A stretch of DNA of 64,000 nucleotides from JANOYY01 sp043720395 (GTDB taxonomy: Bacteria; Actinomycetota; Acidimicrobiia; Acidimicrobiales; JANYDT01): the NCBI GenBank assembly GCA_043720395.1, contig JAYSSR010000086.1, positions 1-64,000 of the forward strand. The letters are read 5' to 3'. The notes beneath the pieces are model-generated. The model saw only the letters and a list, made by a program, of their open reading frames with translations. It was not told the origin of the DNA and searched no databases. Made by a program: the position numbers and the translations under genes. How positions within the stretch are numbered: the stretch's first letter is position 1; each line of letters opens with the position of its first letter. Below, one piece after another: positions 14,606 through 24,085 of the stretch.

Positions 14606-16351
14606 GTGCACCACGACATCATCATTCGAGGTGGATTGGTCGTTGACGGGACCGGTACCACGCCGCGTAACGCCGACATCGCCGTTGCCAACGGACGCAT
14701 CGTCGCTGTCGATGACCTCAGCGCCCACACGACCGACAACGAGATCGACGCCCGCGGCCTGCTCGTCACTCCGGGCTTCGTGGACGTTCACACCCATTAT
14801 GACGGCCAGGTCACCTGGGACGAGGTGCTCGAACCATCGACGCCGCACGGTGTCACGACCGTCATCACCGGAAACTGCGGTGTGGGTTTCGCGCCGGTCC
14901 GGCCCGGGCGCGAAGCGTGGCTCATCGAGCTGATGGAGGGCGTCGAGGACATTCCGGGCGCGGCGCTCCACGAGGGTATGACGTGGGGCTGGGAGACCTT
15001 TCCCGAATACGTCGAGCAACTTGCTGGCAGGCGATGGTCGGCTGATGTCGGTGTGCAGCTTCCCCACGGTCCGCTGCGCAGCTATGTCATGGGCGATCGC
15101 GGCGCAACAAATCAACGGGCCACTGCCGACGAAATTCATGAAATGAGCCGCATTACCTCCGAGGCAATGCAGGCAGGTGCGTTCGGATTCACCACGTCGC
15201 GAACTCTTGGCCACAAGAGTCTCGACGGCACGCCGGTGCCCGGCACCTTCGCCGCCGATGACGAACTTTTCGCGATCGCCCGAGCGGTGCGCGACGGCGG
15301 CGGCCGCATCTTCGAAGTCGCCGCTGCCGGAATCACGCAGCTCGACGACCCGAGCGTCGTCGCGACCGAACTCGACTGGATCGGACGCATGGCCCTCGAG
15401 ACCGGCCTCACCGCGACGTTCATCGTGTTGCAGCACAACGAGACACCGAACCGCTGGCGCGACGAGATGAGTGCAGCCGCGCAGTGGCGGGAGCGCGGCA
15501 GCGAGGTGGTGCCGCTCGTCGCCGGAAGACCCTTCGGTGTTCTGCTCGGCTGGGACGTTCGTCACCCATTCCGCCTACGACCGACCTATCAGGCGATCGC
15601 CGGGCTTCCTCTGCAAGAGCGTCTGATCGAGCTTCGCAAACCGGAGGTCCGCGAACGAATTCTCGCCGACGAAACCGTTAGCGACAACGAGATGGCACGT
15701 CTCGGCCAGGAGGGAATTCGAACCTTCATGCCGCGGTGCTACGTGCTCACTGATAACCCCGATTACGAACAGCCGCAAGGGCAGTCACTCGGTGCAATGG
15801 CGGCGTCGACGGGCAAATCTGTCGAGGAAATCGCGTACGACGCGCTACTCGAAGGTGACGGAACCTCCGTGCTCCTCCTGCCGTTGTTCAACTACAGCGA
15901 CGGCGACCACGACGCTCTCTATGAACAAATGCAAGACCCCGCAGCCATCCTCGGCCTTGCCGACGGTGGCGCGCACTGCGGCGCAATCTGCGACGCGTCC
16001 ATCCCGACGTACGTGCTCACGCACTGGGTTCGCGATCGCTCGCGTGGTCCAAGGATTGGCCTCGAAGATGCGATCCGTCGTTTGACCTCGCAGCCCGCCG
16101 ACCTCTACGGCCTGAGCGACCGCGGCCGGCTCCTGCCGGGGCTTCGAGCCGACATCAACATCATCGACTTCGACGCGCTGCAACTCCGGTCGCCACGTGC
16201 TGTCGCCGACCTACCGGCCGGCGGCATTCGTCTCCTGCAGGACGCCGTCGGGTACCGGGCGACGATCGTGAACGGCGAGATCACCCGGCGCGACGGGCAC
16301 GATACCGGAGCGCGTCCCGGCCGGCTGATCCGCCACGCCCAGCCGGCGTAA
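14606..16351 (+). CDS. N-acyl-D-amino-acid deacylase family amidohydrolase
   Basis: A 581-residue cytosolic metal-dependent amidohydrolase of the D-aminoacylase type. It would cleave an N-acyl group from a D-amino acid or act on a related substrate. The barrel entry is PGFVDVHTHYDGQ near residues 55-67, with the metal-binding HxH. GNCGVGFAP follows, and near the C-terminus DGGAHCGAICDASIPTY bears the catalytic Asp. The GTG at 14606 is preceded by AAGGAG with 5-nt spacing, which decides the start; an ATG at 14590 is out of frame. The gene stands alone, next to the decayed defence patch. The exact substrate cannot be read from the sequence. Confidence 0.85.
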   Translation: MHHDIIIRGGLVVDGTGTTPRNADIAVANGRIVAVDDLSAHTTDNEIDARGLLVTPGFVDVHTHYDGQVTWDEVLEPSTPHGVTTVITGNCGVGFAPVRPGREAWLIELMEGVEDIPGAALHEGMTWGWETFPEYVEQLAGRRWSADVGVQLPHGPLRSYVMGDRGATNQRATADEIHEMSRITSEAMQAGAFGFTTSRTLGHKSLDGTPVPGTFAADDELFAIARAVRDGGGRIFEVAAAGITQLDDPSVVATELDWIGRMALETGLTATFIVLQHNETPNRWRDEMSAAAQWRERGSEVVPLVAGRPFGVLLGWDVRHPFRLRPTYQAIAGLPLQERLIELRKPEVRERILADETVSDNEMARLGQEGIRTFMPRCYVLTDNPDYEQPQGQSLGAMAASTGKSVEEIAYDALLEGDGTSVLLLPLFNYSDGDHDALYEQMQDPAAILGLADGGAHCGAICDASIPTYVLTHWVRDRSRGPRIGLEDAIRRLTSQPADLYGLSDRGRLLPGLRADINIIDFDALQLRSPRAVADLPAGGIRLLQDAVGYRATIVNGEITRRDGHDTGARPGRLIRHAQPA

Positions 16352-16355
16352 GGCT

Positions 16356-16415
16356 CAGTCGACACAGCGCAGTCGACACAGCGCACATTCGATACAACGC
16401 ACAGTCGCCACAAAG
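16356..16415. repeat. Short tandem repeat between convergent genes
   Basis: Four head-to-tail units start at 16356, 16370, 16384 and 16400. The first two are identical 14-mers (CAGTCGACACAGCG). The third and fourth are 16-bp diverged copies (CACATTCGATACAACG, CACAGTCGCCACAAAG). They fill the gap between the amidohydrolase and the convergent gene. Confidence 0.7.
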
Positions 16416-16417
16416 GC

Positions 16418-17341
16418 TCACGCCGCCTCGCGTTCCTCCCTACCGAGGAACGCGGTGAGGCGCGGCCCCTTCTCTACGAAGATCTGCAACTCACCATCGA
16501 CATCGCCGAGTCCGACATCAATCGGCTCCGCGCCCTCACCCCACTCGCCGAAGCTCGACACGTCCACGAACCAGGCACGGGGGAGCGTCGGACCCGGACC
16601 AGCTTCGTACCGCCGCATCGTCTCCATGATCAGTCCGCCGAAGGGCCATCCGTCAGGCGCCAATGCGCCCGAGATGAAGCAATGCCGGGTCGGGACACTC
16701 ACCACGATCGGCAGCGGCTCGCCGTTGTCGCCTGCGGTAGACATCCTTCGAGCATCCTCGTCACCGAGCAGCAGCACGCGACTCGACACGAAGTTCGAAT
16801 CTCCTTCAGTCACCACGTACCTCCCGTCGTCGATCGTTCTGAACTGCTCGCGTTCGATCGAGTTCCGGCGTGCAATTTCGAATGCCTCCTCGACCCCGAA
16901 GCCCCACTGGTCGAGCATCTCGGCTTTGACGTTGTGGCTGAATCCAACCCGTCGAACGAACAGCGCAGCAACAAGGCCGGGCATCGACGGACGCCAAAGT
17001 CCCCACGCGGCCACAGGACCTTCGGGCAGCAGTCGGATACGAAGACTCGCCTCGGCCACCTCGCGGCTCATCGTGCCAAGGTCTTCCATCGCGTTGCGTG
17101 AGGAGATGATGATGCCGATCCACCACCGGATGCGATCGGCCCACGCGTGCGTAGGCATGTCGGCGCACTCGTCGATGAGGTTGCGGAGACTGAGTTCCCC
17201 GCCGTCGTCGGTCTTCAGATCCGGGATGTCGCCGGTGAGGCGAAGGCCTTGACCTTGGGCGGCCTTTCGCACGAGCGACGTGAAGCGCCGACGGTCGGCA
17301 CGGGTGAACGTCGAGGGCCATTGGTACGGGTTGTTCGTCAT
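16418..17341 (-). CDS. Conserved hypothetical protein
   Basis: A 307-residue soluble protein with no signal peptide. It mixes helices and strands, with many acidic residues in the C-terminal half (a DVGLGDVDGELQIFVEKG segment). No motif identifies a fold for me. The ATG at 17341 lies 6 nt after TAGAAC. It converges with the amidohydrolase across the tandem repeat. Codon use and length support a real gene. Confidence 0.65.
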   Translation of the reverse strand: MTNNPYQWPSTFTRADRRRFTSLVRKAAQGQGLRLTGDIPDLKTDDGGELSLRNLIDECADMPTHAWADRIRWWIGIIISSRNAMEDLGTMSREVAEASLRIRLLPEGPVAAWGLWRPSMPGLVAALFVRRVGFSHNVKAEMLDQWGFGVEEAFEIARRNSIEREQFRTIDDGRYVVTEGDSNFVSSRVLLLGDEDARRMSTAGDNGEPLPIVVSVPTRHCFISGALAPDGWPFGGLIMETMRRYEAGPGPTLPRAWFVDVSSFGEWGEGAEPIDVGLGDVDGELQIFVEKGPRLTAFLGREEREAA

Positions 17342-17535
17342 GAACCCGTTCTACCGGCGCGCGCTTGACGTTGGCCCGCCGACCTGGAGAGCACCGCGCG
17401 GTTGACCACCGCCGAGCGAGGTGCCGAGACGAACGCGGACATATCCGCAGGGCATCGGAAATCCGCTTGTTGATCAACCTCGCGAATTCGACCTCAGATT
17501 CGTCTCGGCAACGCTCGGCCGCGCGGCCCAGACGG
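17342..17535. other. Gap between two minus-strand genes
   Basis: No gene, RNA or terminator is supported. Reading frames are open on both strands but give Arg-rich, family-less translations. Confidence 0.4.
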
Positions 17536-18336
17536 TCACGCAGACGTTGAGCTGTCCGCTCCGTCGCGAATGAACGTCGGCGCGCTGGCAGTGGATCGCG
17601 CGGCGTCGAAGCGGTAGCCAAGTCCGGTGAATTCGCGCAGACTTCTCGCAGTAGTCACCCGATCGCGAATGATCCACCCCGTCATCGCTCCGCGTGCACG
17701 CTTCGCAAAGAAGCTAACGATGCGGTAGTTGCCGTTCGCATCGGCATCGAGGAACGTCGGCGTGATCACCGGCGCTCCGAGATTCTTCGGACGGACCGAT
17801 CCGAAGTACTCATTCGACGCGAGGTTGACCAGCACCTTCGTGCCCGGACTCTCCTCGATGTCGGCACGCAGTGATTCCGTGATCGTGTCACCCCAGAACG
17901 CGTAGAGGTCACGGCCGTGCCCACCCGCAACCTTCGATCCCATCTCCAACCGGTACGGCATCATCAGATCGAGCGGACGGAGCACGCCGTAGAGACCAGA
18001 CAGGATGCGCAACGTCTTCTGCGCGTGGGTGAAGTCACGTTCGCCGAAGGTGTTGCGCGCGTTCATGCCCATGTACACGTCGCCATCGAATGCGAGCACG
18101 GCGGCGCGGGCCGTCTTGCGCGTAAACGGGCGCTCCCAGTCGAGGTAGCGCTCATGGTTCAGCGCGGCGAGCGAAGGCGAGATGTCCATAAGGTCGGCGA
18201 TCTGCTCCAGCGACTTCGCTCGCATGATCTCGATCAACTCGGCTGACCGATCGAGCATCCGCGGCTCGGTGTACTTCTTCGTGGGCAGCGGCGATGAGTA
18301 GTCGAGCGACTTCGCGGGTGAGACGACGATCAGCAT
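17536..18336 (-). CDS. yaaA: YaaA-family peroxide stress protein
   Basis: A 266-residue member of the YaaA/DUF328 family. E. coli YaaA lowers free iron and protects DNA during peroxide stress and also binds DNA. The start MLIVVSPAKSLDY is diagnostic. The middle shows the conserved LSGLYGVLRPLDLMMPYRLEMG, followed by LVNLASNEYF and later ISFFAKRARG-type sequence (here VSFFAKRARG). Length and start match the family. No neighbour suggests a dedicated operon. Confidence 0.93.
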   Translation of the reverse strand: MLIVVSPAKSLDYSSPLPTKKYTEPRMLDRSAELIEIMRAKSLEQIADLMDISPSLAALNHERYLDWERPFTRKTARAAVLAFDGDVYMGMNARNTFGERDFTHAQKTLRILSGLYGVLRPLDLMMPYRLEMGSKVAGGHGRDLYAFWGDTITESLRADIEESPGTKVLVNLASNEYFGSVRPKNLGAPVITPTFLDADANGNYRIVSFFAKRARGAMTGWIIRDRVTTARSLREFTGLGYRFDAARSTASAPTFIRDGADSSTSA

Positions 18337-18395
18337 CCGAACCTTCTACTCCATCGTCAGCACTAGGAGGGTCAACGCGCGCGCAAGTGACGGTG

Positions 18396-18785
18396 CTACG
18401 TGGCAGCGGCCAGCGGCTGATCAAGTGCTTCGGGCGACGGATTGTCGATATCGATCATCGGGCCGAGGAACTTCGGCTGCGCGCCGAATACATAAACAGG
18501 CCACCATGCAAGCGTCGTCGCCGGAATTTCGCGCAACGTTGAAATCGACCGGTCCTTCACAGAGCGCGGGTCTGGTGCGTTGACGCCAGTGGTCCTGATG
18601 CCGGCGAATCGGCAGAGATGGATCGCCCGCGGAAGGTGGAAACGCTGCGACACAACAACGGCGCGGTCCTGGCCGAACACCTTTCGTAAGCGCACACATG
18701 ACTGCATCGTGTTGAAGCCCGCATAATCAAGGAGGACATCATCCGTGCGGGCACCCAGTTGCACAGCCAGCTCCTTGCCAATCGA
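18396..18785 (-). pseudogene. 5'-truncated SanA/DUF218 gene fragment
   Basis: The last 130 or so codons of a longer open frame match the C-terminal half of a SanA-like DUF218 protein: DDVLLDYAGFNTMQSCVRLRKVFG, then VVSQRFHLPRAIHLCRFAGI and ATTLAWWPVYVFGAQPKFLG. The N-terminal half, with the VLGA and SGD motifs, is missing. In its place the frame runs through unrelated sequence overlapping a MazF fragment in another frame. A deletion has probably joined the two. Confidence 0.7.
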
Positions 18786-18814
18786 TCTCGTTCGCGAAGC
18801 ACCGGGAGCGCGCC

Positions 18815-19021
18815 TTACGGGTTCAGAACTCCCCGAAGCCCAAGCTCGACCTGTCGGAGCTGGTCGGGGGCGAGAGCACCGAGCCGCTCTCGAAAGACTG
18901 ACTTGTCGAGCGTCACGAACTGCGAGACGTTGACGACCAAGGGCCGATCGAGTCCTGCATGCGGCGAGTTGGACAGCGGCGTCGAAAGTGCATCCGGGAT
19001 AGGCACGGCAGTCTTTACAAA
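18815..19021 (-). pseudogene. C-terminal fragment of a MazF/PemK-type toxin
   Basis: About 65 codons read LDRPLVVNVSQFVTLDKSVFRERLGALAPDQLRQVELGLRGVL, which is the C-terminal end of MazF-family endoribonucleases in actinobacteria. A stop codon lies just upstream of this segment and the N-terminal domain is absent. No antitoxin is next to it. It abuts the SanA fragment. Confidence 0.6.
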
Positions 19022-19063
19022 TCAAGTACAACCGAGTCATACCGTTCCGCGCCGTCTGAAGAG

Positions 19064-20428
19064 TCAGGGAGCTCCGACCGAGTAGAGATGCCAGCGGTCG
19101 TCGATGCCCTTCAGCTCGTGGTGGCCACGGTCGTCGAAGGTGACGCTGCCGCCGAGCATCATGTCGCGCACCGTCGATGACGCCCACAGCTCGCCTTCGC
19201 CCGCCTGTTGCTCGACGCGCGCCGCGAGGTTCACGGCGATGCCGGTGATGTCGCCGTCGTCGCGAACTTCGATCTCGCCCGCGTGGAGGCCCGCCCGAAT
19301 GGACAGGCCGATGGCAGTAAGCGCGCGTACCATCTCGCTTCCGCAGGTGACGCCCTGCGAAGGAAGGTCGAACACGGCAAGCAGTCCGTCGCCGGTGCTC
19401 TTCACGACGCGACCACCGTGACGGTCGATCAGCTCACGGGTGATCCGGTCGTGGGCGTCCAGCGTCTGACGCCATGCCGTGTCGCCAACCGACGCCGACT
19501 GACGCGTCGAGTTCACGATGTCGGTGAACAGCACGGTCGCAAAGCGGCGAGTCGCGACCACTTCAACAGCGTGGCCCAGGTAGAACTCAAGGATCGTGTC
19601 GACGGTGGTCCGCCAGTTCGGCATGCACCAGGAGAAGTGGTCATCGCCTTCGATCACGACGTGGGTCGCCTCGGGTATGACCTTGGCGAGCAACCGTCCG
19701 TTCGCGACATGGATGACCCGGTCGCCCCGCGCGTTCAGCACCTGGGTTCGGCACTGGATCCGCTCAGCCGCATCGCCACCATCGAGCACGAAGATGCTCT
19801 CAAGCTGACGGCGAAAGTCCTTCGGACTCGCCGAGAGGCGTTGCAGTCGACCGAACCAACGGATCACTGAATCGTTGTCGGATTGGCTGGGGATGAACCA
19901 GTCGACGAGTGCCTTCGTGTCCTCGGGCCAGAGGTCGGCCATGCGGGAGAATCGAGCATTGACCTCGCCCGTTCCAGGAAACTCGGGGTCACCGTCACAA
20001 CACTCGGTTCGGATTCGCGATCGATACCTCATTGAGACGACTGAGTTGAGCACAGAGAGACTCTCTACCCGGTGGGGATGTTCCGCCGCGAACAGCTGCG
20101 CCATGAGACCACCTTCGGAGGTGCCGTGCAAGTGCGCGCGTTCCCATCCGACTGCGTCCATCACACAGGCAATGTCACCGATGCGTTGCTCCAGGTTTGG
20201 CGCACCGTCGAAGCGGTCGGACAGGCCGATGCCACGCTTGTCGAAGAGCACACAGGTCATGTGCCGTCCGAGGCGTTCCAGCGTTCGCCGGTACAACTCG
20301 TGTTCCCACGAGATCTCCACGTTCGACAGCAGGCCCGACACGATCAACAACGGTGGCCCGCTCCCGAACTTCTGGTACGCGATCCGCGTCCCATCAGCGT
20401 CCGCATAGTGCGTTTCGGGAACGTCCAT
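19064..20428 (-). CDS. Alpha/beta-hydrolase - class III adenylate/guanylate cyclase fusion
   Basis: A 454-residue two-domain protein. Residues 1 to about 290 form an alpha/beta-hydrolase with the nucleophile elbow HGTSEGG (Ser about 104) and a late DDHF bearing a likely catalytic His. Residues about 295-454 form a class III nucleotide cyclase domain: VLFTDIVNST with a metal Asp (about 303), then KSTGDGLLAVFD with a second metal Asp (about 347), and GIAVNLAARVEQ. Such fusions are common in actinobacteria; the hydrolase half may sense or process a small ligand to set cyclase output. The in-frame TTG at 20449 is an alternative start, but ATG 20428 fits the fold and lies 7 nt after CACACT. Confidence 0.88.
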   Translation of the reverse strand: MDVPETHYADADGTRIAYQKFGSGPPLLIVSGLLSNVEISWEHELYRRTLERLGRHMTCVLFDKRGIGLSDRFDGAPNLEQRIGDIACVMDAVGWERAHLHGTSEGGLMAQLFAAEHPHRVESLSVLNSVVSMRYRSRIRTECCDGDPEFPGTGEVNARFSRMADLWPEDTKALVDWFIPSQSDNDSVIRWFGRLQRLSASPKDFRRQLESIFVLDGGDAAERIQCRTQVLNARGDRVIHVANGRLLAKVIPEATHVVIEGDDHFSWCMPNWRTTVDTILEFYLGHAVEVVATRRFATVLFTDIVNSTRQSASVGDTAWRQTLDAHDRITRELIDRHGGRVVKSTGDGLLAVFDLPSQGVTCGSEMVRALTAIGLSIRAGLHAGEIEVRDDGDITGIAVNLAARVEQQAGEGELWASSTVRDMMLGGSVTFDDRGHHELKGIDDRWHLYSVGAP

Positions 20429-20534
20429 GGGCGCGAGTGTGTCACGCAACGATGGTCACCGTCCCGGACGCGCCGTCGACTCGCACGAACGTGCGACAAG
20501 GCGATGATTTTTCCGGAATGTTTCGGGAAATCTT

Positions 20535-22150
20535 TTGGCGAACGCGAATTCTGTCATACCCCCTCCGGATACTGGTGGCGTGGACTTTTCGAGTGACAGG
20601 GCGACCGGGCGTTGTGCCGGTGAGGCACGGGGTGATGCACGCGGAGCGGCACCGTGGGCAGCACTTCGCGTGCCATTGGTCGTGCCGCATGAGTGGACGT
20701 TGCATGAGCTGAATTGTGGGGTGCGTGAGTTGGAGAGGTTGCGTCGGGAGGTCGATGCTGCGTCTGCGGTGCTGGTAGGGGCATGCCGGAAACGCGCGAT
20801 TCGACTGCCGCGTTGGCACGGTCGTGTGGCGTGTCTGGCCGCGAGGCGAAGCGACGCCGCGACATTGCATCGGTGGCCCGGAAGGTACCGCGAGCATTGG
20901 AACTGTTGGCCTCCGGTGCGATCTCGGCGGAACATGTCGCGGCGATGGCACCGGTCGCGTCGTTGCCGGGAGCCGAGGGGTTGCTGGAGGGTGCCGGGTC
21001 GAGGTCGCCGGACGAGCTGATCGCAGCGGCCGAGGATTTTCAGTTGGCGGGTGAGCATGGTGAGGACGTTGCTGCGAAACAGCGAGCCCGAAGGTTGCTT
21101 CGATTCTTCAATGCGCCTGGCGGGATGATCGGCCCGTCGGGCTTGTTGCCACCGTTGGAAGGTGCCACGTTGAAGGCTCGGTTGGCGGCGATTGTTGATG
21201 CGCGGTGGAGGGTGGAGCATCCGGAGCGTGCGTCCACGTTGGGCGGACACGGTGGTGATACGCGTGACCAGCGGATGGCAGATGCGCTGTTGGAGATCAC
21301 GGGCGTTGCGGAGGCACCGGTTGCTGGCCCGAGTGATATGCGCGCAGATGATGGACAGCCGTATCCAGCGCCGAGCGATTCTCCTGAAGACGAGCCTTCG
21401 TCGGGCTCGGCTGGGCGGGCGGATGCTGCGCCGAGAGCACCTCGCTCCGAGACCGAACCACAAACGGACCCGGTGGTCGATGATGATGATGCGCGCGCAG
21501 ACTCGGCCGACCCAGAGGTGCAGGGTGTTCCTCCCGACCGCGAGGGTGGTGCTGCGGGCGGTGTGGCTACGGGGGTGGCTGATGCTGGCCCGGTCTTGCC
21601 CTCGTTCTGGCGGCCGCCAACAGAGGTGAAGACCGCCAAGCCTGCGACGATTGTTGTGTTCGACGTCGATTCGTGGAAGGCAGAACTGTTGGGTCACGGT
21701 CCGATACCGGTGACGGAGTCGCTGTTCAATCTCGTGAAGACGGATCTGTACTACTCGTTCACCACGATGACCGGCGAGGTGCTGAAGTTCGGGCACGCGC
21801 GCTGCGATCCCACCGCAGCGCAGCGTCTCGCTGTGATCGCCCGCGATCGACACTGCATCTATCCGGTCTGTCACACGCCGCCAGACCATTGTGAAATCCA
21901 TCATGTCGATGAGGTGCATCTCGACAAGGGAGTCACCGATGTCGACAACTCGGGTTGGTCTGCAAACCACACCATCGGCACGTGCATCTCCTTGGGCTGT
22001 ATCTGCAACGAGAGGCTGACGGGAGCATCACGGTCCGAAGACGCGACACGGGCGAGCCCGTCACTAGACCTCCGAACGCTGAGCATGCCGCCGCATGAAC
22101 GGGGCCGTCGCCGCTCGAAGTTCTCGGGGGGTGGCGCGCGTCAGCGTTAG
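20535..22150 (+). pseudogene. Frameshifted DUF222-HNH endonuclease-like gene
   Basis: The first part (EWTLHELNCGVRELERLRREVDAASAVLVGA) and the second (STAALARSCGVSGREAKRRRDIASVARKVPRALELLASGAISAEHV) are consecutive pieces of a DUF222 domain but lie in different frames, with the break near 20783. The C-terminus has the usual HNH surroundings (DRHCIYPVCHTPPDHCEIHHVDEVHLDKGVTDVDN). The final zinc and catalytic segment, normally LCxxHH, reads SANHT, followed by unrelated sequence. The frame break and damaged HNH end suggest an inactive relic of this multi-copy actinobacterial family. The exact start is uncertain; GTG 20580 is in the same frame. Confidence 0.65.
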
Positions 22151-22219
22151 CGCCGCAGAGCTGAGGATCGTAGTTTCGAAGATCGACGCCCACGCCACGC
22201 CCACGTCAACGCGCTCTCC

Positions 22220-22636
22220 TTAGGGCCGTGTTGGTTCTTCACGCTGGGCAGGCGGGCCGAGCAGGTCCCACTTGTTGCCGGCGATGTCCGTGAAGACCGC
22301 AACGCGTCCGTACGGTTCGTCGCGGGGCTCGCTCACGAAGCGCACCGACGCGGCGGTCATGCGCACGTAGACCGCGTCGAAGTCATCGACGCGGAGGAAG
22401 AAGCCGACGCGTCCCCCAACCTGGTCACCGACAATCGCTTCCTGGCGTTCCCCGTCGGCCTTGGCCAACAGCAGTCCCGTCTCCGCTCCGGGAGGGCGAA
22501 CAACGACCCACCGTTTTGGACGTCCATCGTTCGTGAGCGATGGCACGTCTTCCGTCAACTCGAAACCGAGCACGTCCACGAAGAATGCAATCGCCGCGTC
22601 GTAGTCAGCGACGACAACCGTCACAAGGGTGATCAT
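22220..22636 (-). CDS. VOC-family (glyoxalase/bleomycin resistance-like) protein
   Basis: A 138-residue vicinal-oxygen-chelate protein with two beta-alpha-beta-beta-beta modules. The N-terminal VVVADYDAAIAFFVDVLGFEL and C-terminal VAVFTDIAGNKWDLLGPP are typical of single-domain VOC proteins acting as lyases, dioxygenases or resistance proteins. The substrate is unknown. The first metal-ligand position, often His, is not obvious here. ATG 22636 begins the recognisable fold; the frame is open further upstream. It lies just after glmM on the same strand. Confidence 0.8.
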   Translation of the reverse strand: MITLVTVVVADYDAAIAFFVDVLGFELTEDVPSLTNDGRPKRWVVVRPPGAETGLLLAKADGERQEAIVGDQVGGRVGFFLRVDDFDAVYVRMTAASVRFVSEPRDEPYGRVAVFTDIAGNKWDLLGPPAQREEPTRP

Positions 22637-22686
22637 GCCGACATCTTGGTGCGCCGACACGGCGTCAACATGGCACCGAGACCGTG

Positions 22687-24042
22687 TCAGCCGAACGCCA
22701 ACTCCCGCTCGACCGTCGCGCAGAGCCGGGCGCACGCGGCATCGGCGGCTGCTTGCGTCGGTGCCTCCACCATGACGCGGACCAACGATTCGGTCCCGCT
22801 CGGCCGGATCAGGACGCGTCCCGACCCGGCGAAAGAATCTTCGACGGCGTCGACCTCCGCCCAGAGCACGGAAGCCCCGCTGAGGCGTGCTCGGTCGACC
22901 CCCTTGACGTTGCGAAGGACCTGAGGCAGACGCGTCATCACCGACGCCAGATCAGCCAGGCAACGTCCGGAACGCTTCACGAGGTCCGCAATGACCATGC
23001 CGGACAAAATGCCATCGCCCGTGCTTGCGTGGTCCCGCAGGATGAGGTGCCCGGACTGCTCGCCACCAAATGAGTAGTCGTGCTTCTCGATCTCCTCCAA
23101 GACGTACCGATCCCCCACCTTCGTCTCGGCGACGCGGATGCCATGCGCGGCCATTGCGAGCTTGAAGCCCAAATTGGTCATAACCGTCACCACAACGGTG
23201 TCCTTGGCAAGCAGACCTCGGTCGCGAAGGTCCAGCGACATCATCGCCATGAGTTGGTCACCGTCGACGAGCTGACCGGTGTGGTCGACGGCCAGCATCC
23301 GGTCGGCATCACCGTCGAACGCGAGCCCGAGATCCGCTCTGCCCGCGAGCACCGCCGCCTGAAGCGACTCGGGGTGCGTCGATCCACAGTTCGCGTTGAT
23401 GTTCACACCGGTCGGGTCGGCATGGAGCACGGTCACGACCGCACCAAGACGCTCAAACACGTCAGGCGCGGCCCGGTAGGCGGCCCCGTTCGCGCAGTCG
23501 AGGACGATCCGCAGTCCATCGAGGCGACGTCCTGCAAGCACATCCAGTACAGAGTCCTCGTAGTGCGTCGTCGCGCTCAGGTCCTCCGTGATCGATCCGA
23601 CGTGCGCCCCCACCGGAGCGCCTGCCGACTCGGCCGGGCCGATCCCCTGGGAGAGCAACCGGTCCAGCTCAGCCTCGATACGGGCCTCGATCACATCGTC
23701 GAGCTTGCGGCCGCCAGGCTGAAAGAACTTGATCCCGTTGTCGGGGAACGGGTTGTGCGAGGCCGAGACCATGGCAGCGACGACGCCATCACGGACCGAA
23801 GCCTGGGCGACGCCGGGTGTCGGCAGCACACCGAGGTCGACGACGTCGATACCTTCCGAGGCAAACCCCGCTGCCAGCGCCGCCGTGAGGAGTGTGCCGG
23901 AGCGTCGGGTGTCGCGTCCGATCAGCACGCGAGAACCCCCGAGCACCCTCGCTGCGGCTCTCGCAAGCGCAACCGTGAACTCGGGGGTCAGCTCGGCGTT
24001 GGCGACACCGCGCACTCCATCGGTGCCGAATCGCAACGTCAT
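22687..24042 (-). CDS. glmM: Phosphoglucosamine mutase
   Basis: A 451-residue enzyme converting glucosamine-6-phosphate to glucosamine-1-phosphate for UDP-GlcNAc and peptidoglycan synthesis. It starts with RFGTDGVRG. The catalytic phosphoserine loop is SASHNP (Ser 95), the metal loop is FDGDADR, and the phosphate-binding RPSGTE lies near the C-terminus. Length is standard. It follows rplM-rpsI on the same strand, an order often seen in actinobacteria. Confidence 0.97.
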   Translation of the reverse strand: MTLRFGTDGVRGVANAELTPEFTVALARAAARVLGGSRVLIGRDTRRSGTLLTAALAAGFASEGIDVVDLGVLPTPGVAQASVRDGVVAAMVSASHNPFPDNGIKFFQPGGRKLDDVIEARIEAELDRLLSQGIGPAESAGAPVGAHVGSITEDLSATTHYEDSVLDVLAGRRLDGLRIVLDCANGAAYRAAPDVFERLGAVVTVLHADPTGVNINANCGSTHPESLQAAVLAGRADLGLAFDGDADRMLAVDHTGQLVDGDQLMAMMSLDLRDRGLLAKDTVVVTVMTNLGFKLAMAAHGIRVAETKVGDRYVLEEIEKHDYSFGGEQSGHLILRDHASTGDGILSGMVIADLVKRSGRCLADLASVMTRLPQVLRNVKGVDRARLSGASVLWAEVDAVEDSFAGSGRVLIRPSGTESLVRVMVEAPTQAAADAACARLCATVERELAFG

Positions 24043-24085
24043 AGGTGTGTTGTCGGTCGTTTAACCGGACCAGCTTGAGAGCGGA

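Noticed and set aside
18396..19187. Whole 263-codon frame as one SanA-like protein
   Set aside because: Only the last 130 or so codons match SanA; the first half overlaps a MazF fragment in another frame and has no family match.
20456..21970. 504-codon minus-strand frame opposite the DUF222-HNH relic
   Set aside because: Composition is Arg/Ser/Pro-rich with no motif; the plus strand carries the clear family match.
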